A DNA stretch of 21,008 bases from Seminavis robusta (lineage: Eukaryota; Bacillariophyta; Bacillariophyceae; Naviculales; Naviculaceae), in assembly GCA_903772945.1 (NCBI GenBank), contig CAICTM010001899.1, positions 1 through 21,008 of the forward strand. Reading direction: 5' to 3'. Both the position numbers and the translations under genes were made by a program. A model generated the notes under the pieces. That model did not search any database. It saw only the letters and a list, made by a program, of their open reading frames with translations, and was not told where the DNA came from. Below, piece after piece: positions 1 to 8,572 of the stretch (position 1 is the stretch's first letter; the number at the start of each line of letters is the position of its first letter).

Positions 1-1143
1 GTCTTTGTCACCAGCGAAGAATCATTGACACTGATGGGCAAGGAAGAGGGTCGTACCAGGTCAACCAAAGGCACCGAAGCCTTCTTTCCGCCCCATCATC
101 AATCGTTGTTTGGACCCAACTCGCTCCTTGTGCAGTCGGGAGAGGCCCATGATCAATTGCGCCGATTGATTCAACCCAGTTTGTCGCTGAACTTGATGAC
201 AACAGTCTACGAGCCCATCATTGATCAAGCCATGAACGAATTTCTCAATACTCTTTCCACTGTTGAAAAAACCATCGATGAGGATGGATACTTTGAGTTG
301 GTTCCGCATCTGAGGTCCTTCTTCATTTCCATTGCCCTTCAAATTCTCTTGGGGAAATCCAGCAAAGTACCACCCGGTCTCGCAGAAGACTTGACCACTT
401 GGAGCAAAGGGCTCCTGGCGGCACCATTGACATTCGTTCCTTGGTCTACAGCCGCCAAGGCAATGAGAGCCCGCGAACGGATTGTGGCCACCATGACTCC
501 CTTGATGGAACAAGCGCGTTCATCCAAAGGAGATGACTCCTTGCTGGGACGTTTGGTGTCCACAGTGGACGAAGAAACAGGGAAACAACTGTCGGATCAA
601 GAAATTATGGACAATGTGCTGACACTGGTTTTCGCAGGGTCAGATACCACTGCCAGTGCTGCGACATCGATGTGGTTGACCTTGTCACTGCACCCACAAC
701 TCAAGGAAACTCTAAAGAAGGGTCCTCAGGAAGTGGAGCGCTTTGTCGACCTTGTGTTGCAAGCATATCCGCCGGCTCCCTTTAGTATGAGACTGACCAA
801 GCAACAACTTACAGTCCGTGACTATGACATTCCAGCTGGTTGGCTGGTAGTCTATGGCTTTGCGGGGGCCTTGGCTTCCAAACATGACAAAAACACTTGC
901 TGGGAAACATTTGCATCAGCCGCTTCAGGAGAGAAAGACGCTGTGGTCAGTGGTTCCGCTGCCTTTGGAACTGGGCCACGCATGTGTCCAGGTCGTTACT
1001 TGGCTGCCTTGGAGCTCAATACCATGTGCGGAAAACTTGTGGAGAAGTATGATTGGAAGCTCCGAGAAGACCAGAACCTGGAGCAAACCTACACACCTGG
1101 ATTCTTTCCTAAGGATGGCCTGCAGATTAGATTGGTTAGTTAG
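1..1143 (+). CDS. Cytochrome P450, 5'-truncated by window edge, ExxR motif absent
   Basis: This is a heme-thiolate monooxygenase-family protein of 380 visible residues. The frame is open to base 1, so the N-terminus lies outside the window. Seen: an LLVQSGEAHDQLRRLIQP segment (helix C region), the I-helix oxygen-activation motif AGSDTT at visible residues 212-217, and a canonical heme loop FGTGPRMCPGRYLA with the Cys ligand at residue 329. The overall pattern resembles CYP26/CYP120-like or bacterial-style P450s with a compact I-to-K segment. Odd: the K helix before YPP reads LVLQAYPPAP, so the position of ExxR is L251-x-x-Q254. An EVER string at 244-247 is seven residues too early. The PERF meander is also unrecognisable (a WETFASAASGEKD stretch instead). 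It may be a non-classical P450 or a decaying copy, although the frame is intact. It converges on the J-domain gene. Confidence 0.93.
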   Translation, partial: VFVTSEESLTLMGKEEGRTRSTKGTEAFFPPHHQSLFGPNSLLVQSGEAHDQLRRLIQPSLSLNLMTTVYEPIIDQAMNEFLNTLSTVEKTIDEDGYFELVPHLRSFFISIALQILLGKSSKVPPGLAEDLTTWSKGLLAAPLTFVPWSTAAKAMRARERIVATMTPLMEQARSSKGDDSLLGRLVSTVDEETGKQLSDQEIMDNVLTLVFAGSDTTASAATSMWLTLSLHPQLKETLKKGPQEVERFVDLVLQAYPPAPFSMRLTKQQLTVRDYDIPAGWLVVYGFAGALASKHDKNTCWETFASAASGEKDAVVSGSAAFGTGPRMCPGRYLAALELNTMCGKLVEKYDWKLREDQNLEQTYTPGFFPKDGLQIRLVS

Positions 1144-1365
1144 CAGCTACTTGGTTTCTAGTTATAATTTGATGAAGGCAACTTTTCCTACCGGTATCGC
1201 TTGCTCAATGGACACTTTGATAAATTCAAGTTTGCTTGTTGTGCTTTCTAATCTATTTGCAGGTTGCCGGTGGCATGATGAATCGCTGTCGCTGTCGCTG
1301 TCACTATGTCTGCCATTCAACCTTTCTTTCACTTTCCGGGTCGTCCGAGTATACGACTCGAGTCT

Positions 1366-2223
1366 TCAGAATACGTAGGAGACGTTCCGAGACTTGGCTG
1401 CTCGACCTGGCTGGGTTCGCCGTACCGGTTCATGGCCACTGTCACTCTTAGGGTGTTGTCGCATGGCTTGCCGGTCTTGATCGTCCGACTCGCAGCAGCG
1501 CATCTCTTCCCGACGGAGAATCTCTTCGCGACGGCGGCGTATCACTTCCATCTCACGCTCAACGCGACGTATCTCTTCTTGCTCGCGGCGGATGTTTTCT
1601 TCTTCTTGCTGACGGCGCAACTTGTCCCGACGACGGCGCTCTTCCACTAGCTGCTGACGACGTAGCTGCTCTTGTCGTTCGCGGCGTCGCTCTTCCCGCT
1701 GACGGCGCAGCTGCTCTTGTCGTTGACGGCGCTCTTCCTGTTCTCGCTGACGGCGCAGCTGCTCTTCTTGCTGACGGCGCTGCTGCTCTTCTAGTTGACG
1801 GCGAAGCTGCTCTAGCATTTCGCGGTTTCGTGCCTCCATTTGACGCATGAACTCCTCGTGATGACGGTGCTGCTCTTCCCTCCGACGGCGTAGCTGATCT
1901 TCCCACTGACGGCGGATCTGTTCTGCTTCTCGTTGACGACGGAGTGCTTCTTCGTGGCGATGATGGATTCGCAGATAGGCATTGCGGTTGATATCGTAGA
2001 TTGTACGATGATTCTTCAGCATTTCCCAAGCGTTGTTGAGATATTGGAACCTCGCAGTTGCATCTGGGACGCTGCTCTTGTCCGGGTGGCACTCGAGGGC
2101 GCTTCTGCGAAACTGGAGCTTGAGTTCACGATCCGTGCATTCAAAGGGGGCTTTCAAGATTGTATAGGCGTCGTGAGATGGATCATATCGATTGGGGTCG
2201 AAAGCGTAGCTCCAGTTGGGCAT
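1366..2223 (-). CDS. J-domain (DnaJ/Hsp40-like) protein with Arg/Glu/Gln-rich coiled coil
   Basis: A 285-residue protein. The J domain lies at about residues 16-85, with the diagnostic HPD at 46-48 in ALECHPDKS and a YDINRN-like helix IV end. J domains stimulate the ATPase of Hsp70 partners. No Gly/Phe region, zinc finger or DnaJ C-terminal domain is present, so this is a type III (class C) J-protein. From about residue 88 to 245 the chain is almost only Arg, Glu and Gln, with recurring LRRQ blocks 15-16 residues apart, which predicts one long charged helix or coiled coil. The tail (about 246-285) is polar and disordered-looking. No signal peptide or membrane segment is visible, so it is probably cytosolic or nuclear. 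The start is the ATG at 2223, just ahead of the conserved domain. Its 3' end faces the left-edge P450, 222 bp away. The specific partner is unknown. Confidence 0.88.
   Translation of the reverse strand: MPNWSYAFDPNRYDPSHDAYTILKAPFECTDRELKLQFRRSALECHPDKSSVPDATARFQYLNNAWEMLKNHRTIYDINRNAYLRIHHRHEEALRRQREAEQIRRQWEDQLRRRREEQHRHHEEFMRQMEARNREMLEQLRRQLEEQQRRQQEEQLRRQREQEERRQRQEQLRRQREERRRERQEQLRRQQLVEERRRRDKLRRQQEEENIRREQEEIRRVEREMEVIRRRREEILRREEMRCCESDDQDRQAMRQHPKSDSGHEPVRRTQPGRAAKSRNVSYVF
1640..1920. repeat. Imperfect intragenic repeat encoding LRRQ-type coiled coil
   Basis: Degenerate repeats of roughly 45-48 bp built on the plus-strand word gctgacggcgcagctgctct lie inside the J-protein gene. 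They encode successive LRRQ...QEEQ blocks (15-16 residues). This composition also opens a long second reading frame on the same strand. Copy number is likely to vary between alleles (inference). Confidence 0.75.
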
Positions 2224-2890
2224 GATGGATGAATTGATGAGGAGATGTAGGAAATGATCAGGGAGCGATAGACAGCTTGTTGATCAACAAAGAACCTGAG
2301 ATTATGAGTGTTCCCCAAAGCTCGGGTTCAGCGTCACATCATTCAAAAGCTATGACTGGAAACATCAAATCAAACCAAAACGAGAAACGAAGGGCTTCTC
2401 CACTGTTTTCGTTGGCCATGGTCGTCCTTTTGATTTGGTTTGAATTTGATGCTGATCTTCATTTTGATTTCGTTTTTGTGGGTCGTTTGGTTTGGTAGAG
2501 GTCAATCGTGCAAACAATATCTTTGGTCAGTCGGCGGTACAGGCAGCGTCGACATACATGGTGGCTTCAGCTTGCTCTCGAGGCTTGGATCCCGGTAACC
2601 CAGCTCAACTCGACACTATTGGTACGCTGTACGGTAGTTGGTGGTGAGACATGAAGGACTTCTCTGCTGTCCGCTCCTTGTACCCGTACGGTAGTACAGG
2701 TGTCATCACATGAGAGGCAGCACCACCATCGACGGTGTATGGTTGTGCGGAAGGAGGAACATGACGATGCGTTAGAGGAGAACGGTTCAACAGGTGCTTT
2801 CCTGCGTCTTTTGGGTTCTGCATTCATAGTTTCGTCAAGGCATTTCTCGTTTCAAGCTCAGGGTTGCGTGGGGGGTACTAGTAAGGTTCC
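2224..2890. other. Intergenic, J-protein upstream region
   Basis: I see no convincing gene here. Short open frames lack domain-like content and mostly lack an ATG. A weak inverted repeat rich in caaatcaaacc/ggtttga lies at about 2364-2451. GTAC-containing words (ggtacgctgtacggtag near 2620 and gtacccgtacggtag near 2680) occur in the second half. The promoter of the J-domain gene should lie in the first few hundred bases. Confidence 0.5.
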
Positions 2891-2966
2891 TATATACCCG
2901 GCAGACCCCGGGGATCTCTGACCCTGTTTATATACCGGGCAGACCCCGGTGATCTCTGAACACGTT
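2891..2966. repeat. 38-bp tandem duplication
   Basis: Two adjacent units (2891-2928 and 2929-2966) both read tatatacc(c/g)ggcagacccc followed by (g)gatctctgac/a and gtt, differing at only a few bases. The core atataccgggc (within 2930-2940) recurs inverted as gcccggtatat at 3700-3710, in the tail of the composite repeat that follows. The two repeat families may therefore be parts of one element. Confidence 0.85.
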
Positions 2967-2968
2967 TA

Positions 2969-3733
2969 TTGTGGTGGTGGTTGGTTGGTTTTGGTTGGTT
3001 GGTTATCCTTTGGGTTAGAGTTTATCTAAAAACGAAGCGCCCCCTCTTGGGCCCCCACATTTCTTACACTTTCTTTTATAGCAACGGATCGAATATTTCC
3101 TCACATTTGCACACCTCTAACTCCCGTAAGCTACCACGCCACTTTCTCAGAGGAAAAATCTAACGTCTCACTTGCACATCTCTAAACTCCCGTAAGCTAC
3201 CACGCCACTTTCTCAGAAGGAAAAATCTAACGTCTCACGTTGCAGACCTCTAACTCCGTAAGCTACCACGACCATTTCTCAGATGGAAAATCTAATGTCT
3301 CATGTTGCACATCTCTAAACTCCCGTAAGCTACACGCCTCTTTCTCAGACGGAAAATCTAATGACACTACTTCAGCCAAACTTCAAAATTATATTATGCG
3401 GCCCATTTTTTTAGTCAGCTCGCCCGGTATATCTATTCACCTCCGGTGTCCTTTATTTGGTGGTCGTTGGTTGGTTTTGGTTGTGTAATTTTCTTATCCT
3501 TAGGGTTAGCGTTTTACCTCTAAACTCCCGTAAGCTACCACACCTCTTTCTCAGACGGAAAAATCTAACGTCTCATGTTGCACACCTCTAAACTCCCGTA
3601 AGCTACCACGTCACTTTCTCAGACGAAAAAATCTAATGACACTACCTTCAGCCAAACTTCAACAATGTTACTATGCCGGCCCATCTTTTAATTCAGCTCG
3701 CCCGGTATATCTATTACACCTCCGGTGTCCTTT
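2969..3733. repeat. Two-copy composite satellite with ~66-bp internal units
   Basis: Two tandem composite units, each with three parts. Part 1 is a G/T-rich head built on ggttggttttggtt, ending in tcctttgggttag or tccttagggttag (2969-3048 and 3455-3512). Part 2 is an array of ~66-bp units with core ctctaaactcccgtaagcta followed by ccacg, a ttctcaga block and ggaaaaatctaa. There are four copies starting at about 3107, 3172, 3240 and 3305, and two starting at about 3513 and 3578. Part 3 is a tail running from atgacactac through cttcagccaaacttc to agctcgcccggtatatctat and cacctccggtgtcc (3360-3453 and 3635-3733). The second composite is shorter by two internal units. No protein-coding potential is evident. 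It ends directly at the left end of the putative MITE. Confidence 0.88.
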
Positions 3734-3737
3734 TTAA

Positions 3738-4101
3738 GAGCATGCAATACCCAGGTACCCCAAATCACAAACTATGTGACGTAAGCAATCTATTATCGCC
3801 AGCCAACCATGTGTCATTGAGTCCAGTGAGTCAAATGCGTCAAATGCGATTTGGGTTGAGTATGCTCCAACGCAAATCGGAACTGTATGCACAGGCCCAA
3901 CAGCCGACCCAAACCCATTTTCCTCATTGGATCCAAATTTACTTAAGGAGAAGAATTGCCACATCGGCAATGACGTCATTCTAACATCACAATAGGAGCG
4001 TTGAGGTTCTCTTTGTCGCGCAAGCATAGCCGGGCACCGAGGATGTCAAGCTTTCGCCTGTATGGGATTTGTGATTTGGGGTACCCTGGTATTGCATGCT
4101 C
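3738..4101. mobile_element. Putative 364-bp MITE with ~34-bp inverted ends and TAA flanks
   Basis: The left end 3738-3771 (GAGCATGCAATACC, then a block with ggtaccccaaatcacaaa) is repeated as its reverse complement at 4068-4101 (tttgtgatttggggtacc, then GGTATTGCATGCTC), with essentially one interruption (ccagg versus cctgg). Immediately outside lie TAA (3735-3737) and TAA (4102-4104), the 3-bp target duplication typical of PIF/Harbinger-type elements. The interior has no transposase frame, so the element would be non-autonomous. Family assignment is inference, because a 3-bp match alone can arise by chance. Confidence 0.7.
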
Positions 4102-4130
4102 TAATGGGACGACGTTCGTTGGCGGATGCG

Positions 4131-4217
4131 AATAATTCGATTCGACTCATTCGATTTCGGTTCAATCGATTGATCATTCAAATCGAACCGTTCGAGGGGA
4201 AGCGTGAATCGAATCGG
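4131..4217. promoter_or_regulatory. Nested TTCGA inverted repeats upstream of the ARM-like gene
   Basis: There is a dense cluster of TTCGA/TCGAA words. Outer arms ATTCGATTC (4135-4143) and GAATCGAAT (4206-4214) enclose inner arms CGGTTC (4158-4163) and GAACCG (4185-4190), with further TCGA pairing outside the inner arms. The cluster ends about 70 bp before the ATG at 4284, so it could be an operator-like cluster or a hairpin in the 5' UTR. No known factor is assigned. Confidence 0.5.
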
Positions 4218-4283
4218 GTTTCATTATTTTCTCTCGTCCAAGTTTGGCGCCTCTCTCTTCCTCCTCACAAATAAATTCAAACG

Positions 4284-6557
4284 ATGGCACACTGGAATCG
4301 TCCTTCCTCCTTGATGTCAGGGCCCACGGCCCAACTGCAGCCTGGTTTCGCTACAGCAGCTTCCATGAATAACAAAAAGATGAAGACGACAGCCTTGTCC
4401 CGCCACATCGTCAATGCCGAACCTTGGTCTCCAAGCAGTCGGGCCATGCGCCGTGGCGCCGGGATTCGCCCCTTTGGGGGCTATGGTGCAGCCCACCGTC
4501 GACAACAAGGCGATCGCCTCGATGATGTCGCCATTGAAGTGGTGTTTTCAGTCGAGGATCTTCCCGGTTGTTTTGTGCCTGGCGATTGTCTCTTTCACGA
4601 GGATACTGCTATCTTGCGAGAAGATTGGCACGATCAACTCTCTCTTTTTCTGGCCCGCAGGATGGCCCACGTAATGATGTTTACAGAGGAAAACGAACAA
4701 ACCATCAAGCACATATTCTCCATCGTTCGAAGCTTGCCATTGACTGCCAAATCAGACAACGCCATGGTGGTTGTGAAAGAGAAGCTGTCGTTGGAACAAA
4801 TCATTCGCAAGTTTCAACAAAAACAGCTGGATGGGTCGCGCAGCAATGGCAGTGCTTTATTCAACTGGTCCCGTCCGAACGATGAATCATTGCTTCTGAC
4901 CCTGGATTGTTCTCATCGTCTCTTTTTCCACCCCGACAATACTTTTGATGACATTACCCATATCGCCACGACGCCCTTCCTTTGCGATTTGGAGGCTGCT
5001 CGCGACTGTGACTTGGCGTACCTGGTAGAAACGATTGGAAGCCGAGATTACGATGTCTCTCTCTTCACATTTGCCTGTCAAGTCATTGCAAAGGCCAACA
5101 AGAGCAACCTCGAGCGATTCGCAAGGCACCACAAAGCCAACGACTTGGTGTCGGTCGTGACGGAGAATATGAAGAAGCATAACCGCGACGACAATGTTCT
5201 TCGAGCAGCGTCATTGGCGCTTTGTCACATGACAATCGAACCGGACTTTGTGGTCAGTCTATTCGAGAGCAATGTATTTATGTATCTCGAGTTTGCTGTG
5301 AAGAAAAGCCCATCTCTTGGAACCACTGAAGCTTTCCAGATTGCGGTTCTCCGTTTCTTTCGCAATTCTGCACGAGCCCAGGTGGAAGACAAAGAGATCC
5401 AGTTAGCAATTTGTGGGGGCCTGCAGCATGACCTTGTATTGGACACTATTCTTCCTGGCATGGAGAATCTGGAAACAGCGGAGGAGGCGTTGAATGCACT
5501 GGTGGCACTGCTTGGCATGATGCGGGATCACGACGGGAAAAAGGACTGCTGGGCGCTCGAATCTTACTTGGAGGCTGTGAATGGTGTCCTCCAAGTAATG
5601 AACGAGGCTGGACCGAAGCATCTGTTCATTCAAACCCTTGGTTTCAACGCAATGCATCTCCTCTTGTCCACGACCGGAGCTGAGACCTCGGAGCGTATCG
5701 CAGTACAAATGGCCGACAATTACAGCATCTTGACCGCGGCAATGAAGGCGTGTCAGACAGATGAACTCTTGCACTGTCATGCAGGAATAATGCTCGAGAT
5801 GCTTGCTCAGAAATGCCCCGGTGTCCTCCCTAAATTCCGCTTGTCTCTGTTTGCCTCCATGAAACATCACCCTAACGCTCATGCTGTCCAAAAGGCAGGT
5901 TGCGCCATCCTGGGAGTTGCGAGTGCTCTCCAGAACGATTGGGAGGAGGCCAAGTTCGCAGTCACTCTGGTTGTTAGCAGCATGAAGACTTTCCCTGGTT
6001 GCCGTGACATTCAAGGATACGGGAGTTGTGCTCTCGAGCGTTTGGCCACCTGGGACTGCTGCGAGAACGGCGCATTGACTGTGGATGTCGTCGGGGTGGT
6101 CATGGCTGCACACGAAATGTATGGTGGTGATGACAGTTTCCGTTTTTTGGACACTGTGTTGAACTCGATAGCTGAGGAAGCCCGCGGCGATGCAACAGCG
6201 AACAAGGGTTTCGTTCGACTCATCTTGTTGGCCTGGAATTCGCACCACTCGAAGGTTATCAAGTCAAAGGAGGCGTTCCTCGATTTGAAGCCCCTCGACG
6301 ACAACGGGACGGGTGTGGCTGCGGCCACCATCGTTGTCGCCATCATGAACAAGTTTCATGACAACGAAGCCATCCAAGAGGTCGGTTGCGCGCTCTTGGA
6401 TCGATTCACTTCCTCGCCTCTTCGAGAAATGCATGACGAAACTTGGCGTGGTGTTGCCGAGAAGGCACTGACTTTTGCCGCTTCTGCGTTCCCTGACAAC
6501 GCAACTTTGTCAGCCCACGCCGGGTTGGCCCTTAACCGCATCCAAATGACCATCTAG
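4284..6557 (+). CDS. Armadillo/HEAT-like repeat protein
   Basis: A 757-residue, soluble-looking protein. The first ~80 residues are low-complexity and basic. From about residue 200 to the end the chain is mostly helical, with repeats of about 40-45 residues carrying a recurrent small-residue signature: VQKAGCAILGVAS, IQGYGSCALERLA, VQEVGCALLDRF and a final SAHAGLALNRI. This pattern is typical of armadillo/HEAT solenoids, which serve as protein-interaction scaffolds. I see no catalytic motif, signal peptide or membrane segment. Large families of such proteins occur in diatoms, usually without assigned function. The start is firm: an in-frame TAA lies at 4272-4274, 12 bases upstream of the ATG. 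It is head to head with the J-protein gene across 2 kb of repeats and converges on the transporter, 165 bp away. The partner and process are unknown. Confidence 0.8.
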   Translation: MAHWNRPSSLMSGPTAQLQPGFATAASMNNKKMKTTALSRHIVNAEPWSPSSRAMRRGAGIRPFGGYGAAHRRQQGDRLDDVAIEVVFSVEDLPGCFVPGDCLFHEDTAILREDWHDQLSLFLARRMAHVMMFTEENEQTIKHIFSIVRSLPLTAKSDNAMVVVKEKLSLEQIIRKFQQKQLDGSRSNGSALFNWSRPNDESLLLTLDCSHRLFFHPDNTFDDITHIATTPFLCDLEAARDCDLAYLVETIGSRDYDVSLFTFACQVIAKANKSNLERFARHHKANDLVSVVTENMKKHNRDDNVLRAASLALCHMTIEPDFVVSLFESNVFMYLEFAVKKSPSLGTTEAFQIAVLRFFRNSARAQVEDKEIQLAICGGLQHDLVLDTILPGMENLETAEEALNALVALLGMMRDHDGKKDCWALESYLEAVNGVLQVMNEAGPKHLFIQTLGFNAMHLLLSTTGAETSERIAVQMADNYSILTAAMKACQTDELLHCHAGIMLEMLAQKCPGVLPKFRLSLFASMKHHPNAHAVQKAGCAILGVASALQNDWEEAKFAVTLVVSSMKTFPGCRDIQGYGSCALERLATWDCCENGALTVDVVGVVMAAHEMYGGDDSFRFLDTVLNSIAEEARGDATANKGFVRLILLAWNSHHSKVIKSKEAFLDLKPLDDNGTGVAAATIVVAIMNKFHDNEAIQEVGCALLDRFTSSPLREMHDETWRGVAEKALTFAASAFPDNATLSAHAGLALNRIQMTI

Positions 6558-6722
6558 CTCCGCGGTTCCTACAGTGGCTGGGGTACGGTAGGTAGCATCT
6601 GTCAACTACAAAGACGGAGAAGAAAATATGAAAACAAAAACGAAATATCTACAGTAATCTATGTGTCACTATGAATCCACTTGCTATTGTCGCAGGAGTC
6701 AGTTTGCGTTTGTTGGAGGGCT

Positions 6723-8572
6723 TCACGGTTCTTCCAGTGCTTCCTCCTCCGATATTGCTATTGCTAGCTTGCTGTTGGACAGCTTTGACGGACTGTCTCC
6801 GTGCTCGCTGATTGCCGCCATATGTTCCTTTTCAGGGGCTTCAAGACGATTTGCTCTCTGAATCAAGTCATCATAACTTCCCATCATGAAGTAGGCTCCA
6901 ATCCCCAACACATACCAAATTACGGTGGAGACTGAGACTCCAAGTCGTTCTGACATGCCCGCCTCGTTCATGGCGGTGAAGATCAACGGAGGCAGCCACG
7001 AAAGCCCACTATCTGCGAATAGGTAGAAACCCATGTATTCCGCATCGCCTCCCTTTTGTGGAAGTACAGTAGCAAGAGATAAGACATGTGAGAAATTCGC
7101 AACCCTTTCCAATCCTAGCTACGGAATGATAGCTCGAACGAACCTCAGGGATGATACCAGCCACCAACATCAGAGTGGATGTCACTTTCCAGCCTCCCAC
7201 AACACCCCAGCACCCGACGATCACGTAGGTCTGCGGCTTTTGGTTGGGACCGGTCAGAAAGATGGACGCAGCAATCGTAGTCATGCTGAAAATCACCAAT
7301 GAAAGCATCGAGCTTCGAATTGGGTTGAACTTTCGACACATAAAGGCGGATAGGACAGCCCCAGGAATGGCCGAGACCAGCATGATGATAGCCGCCAAAC
7401 CAACATCAGTACTGGTGAATTGTTGTTGACTACTCAGGAACGTGAGTCCAATTCCGGTCAAAGGCTTGACATCTCCCAACGCCACTGCGATAAAGAACCA
7501 CAGCAAAGGCATGTCCGTACGATACAGCCTGCCGGCGGTGAGGTAAATCTTCTTGAAGCCTGCCGTCAACCTCCATTGTCCTTCTTCCAAAGCATTCAAA
7601 GAGGGTCGTTCTTTCAGGAGGAATCCCCACGATATGAAAAGAGATATGGCCACTACAATGACACCAAAGAGAGCGGCTATTCTTGCAGTCGGCCCTTCTT
7701 CACCAGCTACGTCAAATGCCACAGAAGCTCCAATCACCGCAATGATAAAGACGATGATGAAGCCCCCAGGAACAGCTGTAAAGGTTTTGGTAAAGTCATT
7801 CAACTCTTCCTCACTGTCCGTAAGCTATAGAGGATGAAATTGTAGCAAAACATGTACAATGAGTTCAATACAAGCTAGAGCTGTTGTCAGTCACAACAGC
7901 AATACATCGGTATTGGTGGTCACTTACGTCAGGAAGGTAGGCATGCAGACAGAGCGACAAGGCCATGATGGTGCATCCCTGGAGCATGAGACAAATGACC
8001 AGAGGAAACCAAGTATTTTCCGAGATGAAGACTTGTGGCAAAATGACGCAACAGTAGAAAAAGGCGATGCATCTTCCAATCAATCTCCGATGACGACTTG
8101 TGTCGATGATGGCGCCAATTACTGGAGTCATGAGGGCCACACAGATGGACACGATAGAGACCAACGTAGTAATCATAGAAGACGGCTTGATGCCATAGAC
8201 AGTCTCATTGCAAGGCGGCAGTTCGTCTTGCCCTTCTTCAAGCTCAACTTGACAACCTGCTTCTTTCTTTGCAAAGTACACGAGGGACGGAACCACAAAC
8301 GTCATGACTCCAAGTACGCCAACAACTTGCCCCAACATTCCCAAGAGAAAGCCCAGAGCTTCTGGTTTGCCATGAAGGATGGGCTTTCCACAGCAAATGG
8401 GGAACCAACGAGGAAGGGCTTCCGCCTCATCCTCGGCAGCAGCAGCATTCTTGAGTTGTTGTGTCTCTGATGAGGCAACGGTAGAGACCGTCTCGGTTCG
8501 CGATCGGTTCTTCTTCGCTGACATGCTCGAGCTGCTGGTGGCTGTCTCTCCTCCGGTGCTTGCGGCGTCCAT
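6723..8572 (-). CDS. MFS transporter, UMF1/Atg22-like (three exons)
   Basis: My splice model joins 8572-7928, 7824-7144 and 7052-6723, all in phase 0, giving 551 residues. Junctions read AYLPD|LTDSEEELNDF and AGIIPE|GGDAEYMGFY, continuous and family-like. The N-terminal ~60 residues are polar, followed by about 11-12 hydrophobic segments. The MFS loop motif GAIIDTSRHRR lies at residues 153-163. AYLPD, IIPE, GGDAEYMGFYLFADSGLSWLPP and a polar C-tail resemble the UMF1/Atg22 branch, whose fungal members export amino acids from the vacuole. An oomycete/diatom-specific MFS family is also possible. Expected in a membrane, perhaps vacuolar; the substrate cannot be read from sequence. Frames through the unspliced introns end in unrelated residues, which supports the splice model. 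Confidence 0.85.
7053..7143 (-). other. Intron 2 of the MFS transporter gene (91 bp)
   Basis: On the minus strand the donor is GAG|gttcgt (a non-consensus +3 base) and the acceptor is acaaaag|GGAGGC. Removal gives IIPE-GGDAEYMGFY, the arrangement expected before a transmembrane helix in this family. The donor is weaker than in intron 1, so the exact boundary is slightly less certain. Confidence 0.82.
7825..7927 (-). other. Intron 1 of the MFS transporter gene (103 bp)
   Basis: On the minus strand the donor is GAC|gtaagt and the acceptor is ctatag|CTTACG. Removing it joins AYLPD to LTDSEEELNDF in frame, restoring a continuous transporter protein across two otherwise separate frames. Confidence 0.9.

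Noticed and set aside
1559..2092. A 177-codon Ala/Pro/Ser/Arg-rich frame on the minus strand inside the J-protein gene
   Set aside because: It is the second frame of the GC-rich repeat encoding the coiled coil; it has no domain, and the J-domain frame explains the region.
2969..3163. Frame whose start (LVILWVRVYLKTKRPLLGP) looks like the P450 N-terminal anchor at 10790-10850
   Set aside because: It falls in the G/T-rich head of the composite satellite, the DNA match is limited to short words, and no further P450 sequence follows.
3498..3510. Telomere-like word ccttagggttagc
   Set aside because: A single TTAGGG copy inside the repeat head; the other composite copy reads ctttgggttag, so there is no telomeric array.
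4155..4175. T-loop-like GGTTCAATC suggesting a tRNA
   Set aside because: No acceptor, D or anticodon arms can be built around it; it belongs to the TTCGA inverted repeats.
5403..6248. 281-codon minus-strand frame inside the ARM-like gene
   Set aside because: Antisense shadow of a well-supported gene, with no recognisable domain.
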